64,000 nucleotides of DNA from Notamacropus eugenii (taxonomy: Eukaryota > Chordata > Mammalia > Diprotodontia > Macropodidae): assembly GCF_028372415.1 (NCBI RefSeq), contig NC_092874.1, forward strand, positions 55,093,865 to 55,157,864. Direction: 5' to 3'. Both the position numbers and the translations under genes were made by a program. This document shows, in pieces, positions 61,101 to 64,000 of the stretch (position 1 is the stretch's first letter; each line of letters starts with the position of its first letter). Under the pieces are notes generated by a model. That model searched no databases. It was not told where the DNA came from and saw only the letters and a program-made list of their open reading frames with translations.

Positions 61101-63605
61101 AGAAGTCGTTAATGGGGCAATGTCACTTTGAAGGGAGGCCTCTCAGAGTTGTCTGAGGGACTGTTTGACCTTGTTCTTTTCAACATATTTATCAGTGAAT
61201 TGGATGAAGTATAAATGGCATGTTTATCACAATTTTCAGAAAACATAAGGCAAGAAATGAACATGCTGGGTGATAGGATTCAAAAACATCTTGAGAAACT
61301 AAAATGATGGTCCAAATAAGAGAATATTTAATAGGAGAAAATATAAAATCTTACCTGGACTCAAAAAATTGTCTTCAAAAGTATATATGATGGGGAAAAG
61401 TATGCCCAGTCAGCAGTTCATTTGAAGAGTATCTTGAGATGTTACAGATGATATGCTCAACATAAGTCAACATGGCAGCCAAAAATGGATGTAATCTATA
61501 TTAAGAAGCATAGAGTCCAAAACATGGAATTTAGTTGTTGAGCTGTACTCTGTCCTGGTGTTCATCTAAAGTGTTCATTTCTTAGAGCAACATTTTATTA
61601 TTTTTTTCCCAATAATGAAAATCCCTTTTTTCTCTCTCCACACCTCCTCCTCCCAATTTAAGACAGACTAAACCCTTGTAACAAATATGTTGGCAAGCAA
61701 TGTTGGCCATGTCCAAAACATGGTTAATATGCTTGTTTCAGGAAGAACATTGGCAAGATGGAGAGCAACCACAGAAAGGTAATCAGGATGGTTTAGGAAA
61801 TGGAGGTTAGGTGAAGGAATTGGAGGAGTTAGTCTAGAGAAGAAAGTTGAGACTTTTCTGCTTGGCTTCACAGAGCAGAGTGGAGGAGCAGTGGGTGGAG
61901 GGTGCAGAAGGGAACATTTCACATGGAAATAACTTCCTAAGGATTAAAACTATCCAGAAGTACAGTGGGCTGCCTCATGAGGGTTTCTTTCACTTTAACT
62001 CTTCAAAAGCTGACTGAACAAATACTAGAGTTATAATAGAGTATATTCTTGTTCAGATACTTATTGAATTCAATGGCCCCTTAGGGACTTTCCAGTTCTG
62101 AGTAATTTTTAAGGTTTAAAGTTAGAGAAAACATGGAGGTTCTTTAACATCACAGTTATCTTTCTATAGCTTCTTTACTTTTACTATAGAGGTTCTAAAT
62201 TTGAAATTATGAAAAAAATTAAAATGACTGTTTGAAATAATAAACTTAACTGATTGAAATACAGTTAATTGATTTTTATCAATGTAGAGGACCCTTGGGA
62301 TCCCTGAGCTTTTCCCATCTGCTTTACAGCAGAATCTTCCTACATGTACTCTCTCCCTCTGTTGGGAGGTGAGCTCCTAAAGAACAGAGATTGGCTTGCT
62401 TTTCATTTTGTATCTCCAGGGCTTAGCACCATACTTTGCACATGTCGTTGTGGTTCAGTTGTTTTTCAGTCATATGCAGCTCTTTGTTGACTCCATTTGG
62501 GGTTTTCTTGGCAAAGATACTGGAGTGGTTTGCCATTTCTATCTCCAGCTTAATTTACAGATGAGGAAACTGAGGCAAACAGGGTTAAGTGACTGGCCCA
62601 GGGTCCTACAGTTAGTGTGAGGCCAGATTTGAACTTGGGAAGATGAATCTTCCTGTCTCCAGATCTAGCACATCTACAGCACCACCAAGTTGCTCTACTT
62701 TGCACATAATAAGTGTTAATAACTTTTTTTTTGCACACAGTAAGTGCTTAATAAATGTTTTTTTAATTTGTTCATTTACTTATCACTTCAGTCTTTCAAA
62801 CTGTCTTCCTACATTTTCTGTGTTTTATACATTTTGTACATTTATACAATAAATATGTATTGAATTGAACATTGTAGCTAAAACAGAAGAAATATGAGTA
62901 AGTACTTCTTAACAGTGTTCTCTTTCATTTTAATGCTTATAGATGTAAGTCCGCACACTGTACCCTTATCAACATGGGACATTATGAAGCAGATTGTTTC
63001 TAAACATGGAATTTCTGGATTATTTGCAGGTAAACCTCAAATTTACAAGTCATTGAAAAAATTTTTAAATAGAATATTCATTTAAAATCCCTCAAATTCC
63101 AAGTTTTATCAAATTTAAGAAATAGTATCTTCCATATTTACTTTTCCTTCTGTTTTTTTTAAGTTTTAGAAGTTGATGTTCAAATAATTTAGACAACATG
63201 CATATTGCATTATAATTCTAATAACTAATTAGCAGGGAATTTATTATTCTATAAATATTTAATGAGGTATTTAAAATTAAAAAGAATACCACATAATGTA
63301 AAGGAGTGGTTAATTATTAGATTTATATGTTTGCTCAGAATTCTTCATATGATTCATGGTATGTGACTTAGTATTACTTACTGTCAGATTATAACCAAAT
63401 AAAAGATAATTTCTCATTAAAAAAGTTAAAAATTACGCTCTTGATTTTCTTATTCTTTTTTTTAGGACTAATTCCCCGGTTAATTAAAGTTGCTCCTGCT
63501 TGTGCCATTATGATCAGTACATATGAATTTGGGAAAGCTTTTTTCCAACAGCGAAACCTCAAAAAACAGGAACTCCATACTTCTGGCAGTATGGACTTGA
63601 AATAA
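40070..63605 (+). CDS. SLC25A40: SLC25A40 mitochondrial carrier, ten coding exons, complete
   Basis: SLC25A40 is an inner-mitochondrial-membrane carrier; with its paralogue SLC25A39 it is linked to glutathione import into the matrix. Exons: 40070-40166, 41663-41722, 45715-45821, 51307-51374, 52289-52410, 53421-53594, 55810-55919, 57490-57571, 62943-63029, 63466-63605. They total 1047 bases, or 348 residues plus TAA, with every junction GT-AG and in frame. The three carrier signatures are PLDVVKIR (35-42), PLELIRTK (160-167) and PFDVVKTQ (254-261), each closing an odd-numbered helix. R204-D205 and K310 align with residues I recall as needed in SLC25A39. The first matrix loop holds Cys55, Cys59 and Cys69. 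The protein is about ten residues longer than the human one at the C-terminus (recalled length 338). The start is supported by a good context (A at -3, G at +4) and by match to the human N-terminus. Confidence 0.97.
40545..40715 (-). mobile_element. MIR-like SINE
   Basis: Contains cattttgtagataaggaaac and gacttttcctgggtcatacc. It follows the first SLC25A40 coding exon. Confidence 0.7.
40730..41660. other. SLC25A40 intron between coding exons 1 and 2
   Basis: Very AT-rich with no recognised repeat beyond the MIR piece at its left edge. Confidence 0.4.
41663..41722 (+). CDS. SLC25A40: SLC25A40 coding exon 2
   Basis: Sixty bases with acceptor TATAG and donor AAAA|GTATGT. It encodes the end of Val33, residues 34-52 and the first base of codon 53. 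It contains the first carrier signature, [19 protein letters not shown]. Both introns are phase 1. Confidence 0.95.
41866..42135 (+). mobile_element. CORE-SINE (MIR/MON-like)
   Basis: Contains aggtggcacagtgcatagat, gaaagacctaagttcaaaac, gtggctctgggcaaatcact and taaagtgctttgcaaaactt. It lies 150 bases after SLC25A40 coding exon 2. Confidence 0.8.
42140..43355. other. SLC25A40 intron after coding exon 2, weak LINE traces
   Basis: Pyrimidine-rich, L2-like text in places (tgcttacatctctcttact near 42350), too eroded to define. Confidence 0.35.
43360..44330 (-). mobile_element. Old L1 fragment
   Basis: Antisense L1 text: agagttgttttaatttacat, attcacatccttttaccact, ctagtagggaataattctgt. Confidence 0.6.
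44575..44975 (+). mobile_element. L2/L3 3' end
   Basis: Contains tttacctggaatgcattcct, cagttctcagctcatgtgcc-like text near 44740, cacatggtaccgtgccttac and aatctt-type tail taataaattcttgtta. Confidence 0.6.
45000..45155 (-). mobile_element. L2 fragment
   Basis: Contains gattgtgaagggctttaaat and gggaatgacaggatcagact. Confidence 0.5.
45300..45610 (+). mobile_element. L3/CR1 3' fragment
   Basis: Contains caaggaaaacttcctaactg, agcttcctcaagaggcagtg and cattggagatctctaaggaa. It ends about 100 bases before SLC25A40 coding exon 3. Confidence 0.6.
45715..45821 (+). CDS. SLC25A40: SLC25A40 coding exon 3, cysteine-bearing matrix loop
   Basis: The exon has 107 bases, acceptor CATTAG and donor TTG|GTAAGG. 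It encodes residues 53-88, the long first matrix loop: [19 protein letters not shown] and then [15 protein letters not shown]. Cys55, Cys59 and Cys69 are spaced like the first three of four matrix-loop cysteines in SLC25A39 (recalled), where they sense iron-sulfur clusters; here the fourth position is Lys75. Confidence 0.95.
46510..46660 (+). mobile_element. SINE 5' fragment
   Basis: Contains aggggcagcatggaatagta and gtgtcaggaaattggaattc; only the head and part of the body remain. Confidence 0.65.
47050..47740 (+). mobile_element. L1 ORF2 3' fragment, split by a SINE
   Basis: Sense L1 text: cagcaattagaaaaatgcaa, cacacctgtaaaactgacaa, ggccattgattgggaatgac. It is interrupted at 47405-47615. 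Confidence 0.65.
47405..47615 (+). mobile_element. SINE inserted into a plus-strand L1 fragment
   Basis: Contains gcagcatgacaggtggagag, gcacttaactcctcattg and cacattggtagaaggagttc, a second SINE type seen in marsupials. L1 sequence runs on both sides. Confidence 0.6.
47745..48545 (+). mobile_element. Two L2 3' fragments, one with a microsatellite
   Basis: 47745-48165 (attcccagtgcttgacgcat near its end) has an internal (ta)(ca)n expansion at 47905-48050. 48230-48545 ends gcctggtgcttaataaatac. Confidence 0.6.
47905..48050. repeat. Complex (TA)(CA)(CATA)n microsatellite
   Basis: About 145 bases of purine-pyrimidine alternation inside an L2 3' end. It gives false open frames on both strands. 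Confidence 0.9.
49190..50090 (-). mobile_element. L1 ORF2 fragment
   Basis: The plus strand reads antisense L1 ORF2: gaatgagaatggtaagtgta, acagttttttatcttattaa, ttgaactgtcccttcaatcc. Confidence 0.65.
50100..50330 (-). mobile_element. CORE-SINE (MIR-like)
   Basis: Contains tttgcaaagtgctttacact, tcctcacaaccacccttttg and gcccagagtcaaacagctag. Confidence 0.8.
50340..51300. other. SLC25A40 intron before coding exon 4
   Basis: Contains a microsatellite at 50670-50755 and a possible SINE trace near 51000-51150. Otherwise nothing recognised. Confidence 0.35.
50670..50755. repeat. (TG)/(TA)/(CA)n microsatellite
   Basis: Imperfect alternating run (tatatatgtatgtgtatg to acacatgcatgtatacat). Confidence 0.85.
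51307..51374 (+). CDS. SLC25A40: SLC25A40 coding exon 4
   Basis: Sixty-eight bases with acceptor TTTTAG and donor ACT|GTGAGT. It encodes residues 89-110 and two bases of Leu111: [20 protein letters not shown], the amphipathic matrix helix and the conserved LWSG motif of repeat 1. Confidence 0.96.
51735..51860 (-). mobile_element. MIR-like SINE fragment
   Basis: Contains gatttgcccaaagtcacaaa and ccattagactg. Confidence 0.5.
52289..52410 (+). CDS. SLC25A40: SLC25A40 coding exon 5
   Basis: The exon has 122 bases, acceptor TTTCAG and donor AGAT|GTGAGT. It encodes residues 112-151 plus part of codon 152. It contains transmembrane helix 2 ([20 protein letters not shown]) and the opening of helix 3 ([11 protein letters not shown]). 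Confidence 0.96.
52411..53420. other. SLC25A40 intron between coding exons 5 and 6
   Basis: No repeat or exon recognised. The block 52740-53110 is less AT-rich than its surroundings. Confidence 0.35.
53421..53594 (+). CDS. SLC25A40: SLC25A40 coding exon 6
   Basis: This is the longest coding exon, 174 bases, with acceptor TTTTCAG and donor TCAG|GTAGGA. It encodes residues 152-209 plus part of Ala210. It holds the second carrier signature, [12 protein letters not shown], the WISLWKGW motif, and the R204-D205 pair before helix 4. The first codon is TTA (Leu152), where human has Phe (recalled). Confidence 0.96.
54350..54765 (-). mobile_element. L1 fragment
   Basis: Antisense L1 text such as aacttaggtagaattgtcat followed by ttttattatattgtagtctc. 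Confidence 0.5.
54768..54980 (+). mobile_element. CORE-SINE (MIR/MON-like)
   Basis: Contains gagttcaaatcctgcctcag, gctgtgtgaccctgagcaag and a tail ending gcttgctggtattatca. It is inserted at the end of an antisense L1 fragment. Confidence 0.8.
55450..55629. mobile_element. Small non-autonomous hAT-like element
   Basis: It begins CAGTGGTATCAAACTC and ends TTGACACCTCTA, which are imperfect terminal inverted repeats. The internal sequence is short and non-coding. It lies in intron 6 of the SLC25A40 coding region. The family name is not certain. Confidence 0.5.
55810..55919 (+). CDS. SLC25A40: SLC25A40 coding exon 7
   Basis: The exon has 110 bases, acceptor TTCACAG and donor TCT|GTGAGT. It encodes the end of Ala210 and residues 211-246: the rest of helix 4 ([13 protein letters not shown]), a cytosolic loop with [10 protein letters not shown], and the start of helix 5 ([11 protein letters not shown]). 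Confidence 0.96.
56420..56560 (-). mobile_element. MIR-like SINE fragment
   Basis: Contains ataaatgaagaaactgaggc and gtcacccaggtcaaatcaga. Confidence 0.65.
56791..57114 (-). mobile_element. Composite tRNA-Glu-like + SINE insertion with target-site duplication
   Basis: A 324-base minus-strand unit flanked by ttctggcac at 56782-56790 and 57115-57123. Removing it restores an L2 3' end (ctggcac|attagtaagtgctt). The 5' part (57114-57043) is tRNA-Glu-like. The rest is a standard marsupial tRNA-headed SINE ending in a (gtt)n tract, which is the 3' tail seen on the plus strand. Confidence 0.8.
57043..57114 (-). pseudogene. tRNA-Glu pseudogene fused to a SINE head
   Basis: Seventy-two bases, the length of mature tRNA-Glu. 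They read CCCGTGGTGGTCTAGTCATT at the start and CCCAGTCAGGGAA at the end. It keeps the Glu D-arm TGGTCTAG and TTAGGATTC blocks. Most differences from a tRNA-Glu(CTC) turn CpG into CpA or TpG, including in the anticodon stem (CAGCA facing CACCA), which can no longer pair. The anticodon position reads TTT. It is not a working tRNA. Confidence 0.75.
57490..57571 (+). CDS. SLC25A40: SLC25A40 coding exon 8
   Basis: Eighty-two bases with acceptor CAATAG and donor CAAG|GTAAGT. It encodes residues 247-273 plus one base of Asp274. It contains the third carrier signature, [13 protein letters not shown], followed by RLGIYETIQ. The residues after the signature are less conserved against human. Confidence 0.96.
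57600..58735. other. SLC25A40 intron after coding exon 8, left part
   Basis: AT-rich, with a weak L2 3' trace near 57850-58060. No other feature. Confidence 0.35.
58740..59860 (+). mobile_element. L1 ORF2 3' fragment
   Basis: Sense text from ttgcatcaaataactctaat through aaactatcagggactatatg and ttggggagtggctgaacaaa to tgaagctgattgctgtataa. All frames are broken. Confidence 0.65.
60565..60870 (-). mobile_element. L3/CR1 5' fragment
   Basis: Contains tccagcctttgcttaaagat and gaaggaagttctcccttctg in antisense order. Confidence 0.55.
61040..62110 (+). mobile_element. L3/CR1 fragment, plus strand
   Basis: Contains tgaccttgttcttttcaaca, tttatcagtgaattggatga, gtctagagaagaaagttgag and ggactttccagttctgagta. 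Confidence 0.65.
62330..62770 (+). mobile_element. L2 3' end, host of a SINE
   Basis: Contains tttgtatctccagggcttag before the SINE at 62444-62695 and cacacagtaagtgcttaata after it. Confidence 0.7.
62444..62695 (-). mobile_element. tRNA-headed SINE in an L2 tail, with 12-bp duplication
   Basis: Flanked by tactttgcacat at 62432-62443 and 62696-62707. It contains ttggggttttcttggcaaag, aggaaactgaggcaaacagg and an end-to-end match to the marsupial SINE. The host is a plus-strand L2 3' end (agtaagtgcttaataaatg follows). Confidence 0.8.
62943..63029 (+). CDS. SLC25A40: SLC25A40 coding exon 9
   Basis: Eighty-seven bases with acceptor TTATAG and donor GCAG|GTAAAC. It encodes the end of Asp274, residues 275-302 and one base of Gly303. 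It contains the third matrix helix, [20 protein letters not shown], matching the human layout. Confidence 0.95.
63466..63605 (+). CDS. SLC25A40: SLC25A40 last coding exon
   Basis: The acceptor is TTTTTTTAG at 63465 and the stop TAA is at 63603-63605. It encodes residues 303-348: [20 protein letters not shown] (helix 6, with K310), [11 protein letters not shown], then a tail [15 protein letters not shown] that extends about ten residues past the human end as I recall it. Confidence 0.95.
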
Positions 63606-64000
63606 TTATCATGGTCATATTATTAGCTGGAAGATTCTCAGAAATGTGTAAACTTCAGATCTATTTTTAAATATCTTTTTTATTTAAAAAGTATTAATTT
63701 TACAATTCTAATTATAATTTAATAGCAAGTTTTCTATTTTATCCTGTCTTTGGAAAAGTTTAAGAAACTTCTTTGAGTATCCATAATCCTTGTAAGAGTA
63801 TTAGAAAGGAAAAGAGACAAGACAGTAAAAATTTTTTATTGAATTCTAAATTTTCCTGTTATCTGTTGTCTCTTACGAGTCTGTCATCTGTACGTAAACC
63901 ATGATAGGAGTAGAGTTTCAAAAGAAAAAGCTAATAAGTCTTTTGTGCTTATCTTAATCATGTACACAAGTATTTATTTTTTAGTGAAATGGAAATGGAA
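63606..64000 (+). other. SLC25A40: SLC25A40 3' UTR, runs off the right edge
   Basis: AT-rich sequence after the stop codon. No AATAAA or ATTAAA is present before the window ends, so the cleavage site probably lies beyond it. Confidence 0.7.

Noticed and set aside
63606..64000. A poly-A signal for SLC25A40
   Set aside because: Neither AATAAA nor ATTAAA occurs after the stop within the window.

Overview
This looks like nuclear DNA of a marsupial. Two split vertebrate genes sit head to head on either side of one CpG island. The introns are packed with marsupial-style repeats: tRNA-headed SINEs, CORE-SINEs of the MIR type, old L2 and L3/CR1 LINEs, L1, an ORF1-only L1 relative, hAT fossils and LTRs. 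There are no bacterial-style gene clusters, and almost every long open frame is a repeat or a by-product of GC richness. The exact species cannot be read from the sequence.

Left part (1 to about 21,600, minus strand): the 5' part of DBF4, the regulatory subunit of the CDC7 kinase. Exon 1 (21529-21574 coding), exon 2 (11108-11277) and exon 3 (4555-4734) encode the first 132 residues. The gene runs off the left edge inside intron 3. About 20,500-23,130 is a CpG island that holds a compact two-way promoter.

Right part (about 22,050 to the end, plus strand): SLC25A40, a mitochondrial inner-membrane carrier linked to glutathione import. It has a non-coding first exon ending at 22248, a 17.8-kb first intron, and ten coding exons (40070 to 63605) that join in frame to a 348-residue protein with all three carrier repeats. 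The 3' UTR runs to the right edge. The arrangement DBF4 <- promoter -> SLC25A40 matches the human 7q21 neighbourhood as I remember it, so the gene pair is conserved across therian mammals. One gene serves S-phase entry and the other mitochondrial redox supply. They share a promoter, but I see no evidence that they share a pathway.

The most notable findings lie in the repeats and the leader sequences. A tRNA-Glu-like sequence is fused to the head of a SINE, and the whole unit is bounded by a target-site duplication (56791-57114). A full-length ORF1-only, HAL1-like element (29471-32796) is inserted in an L3 copy and itself carries a nested insertion. An LTR-like unit (17184-17700) is flanked by an 8-bp repeat. 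Two LTR-like direct repeats lie at 24224 and 26172. Short upstream ORFs abut the start codons of both genes. SLC25A40 has a three-cysteine matrix loop that resembles the cysteine cluster of its paralogue SLC25A39. I found no wholly new gene system. Repeat family names and comparisons with human proteins come from memory, not from a search.
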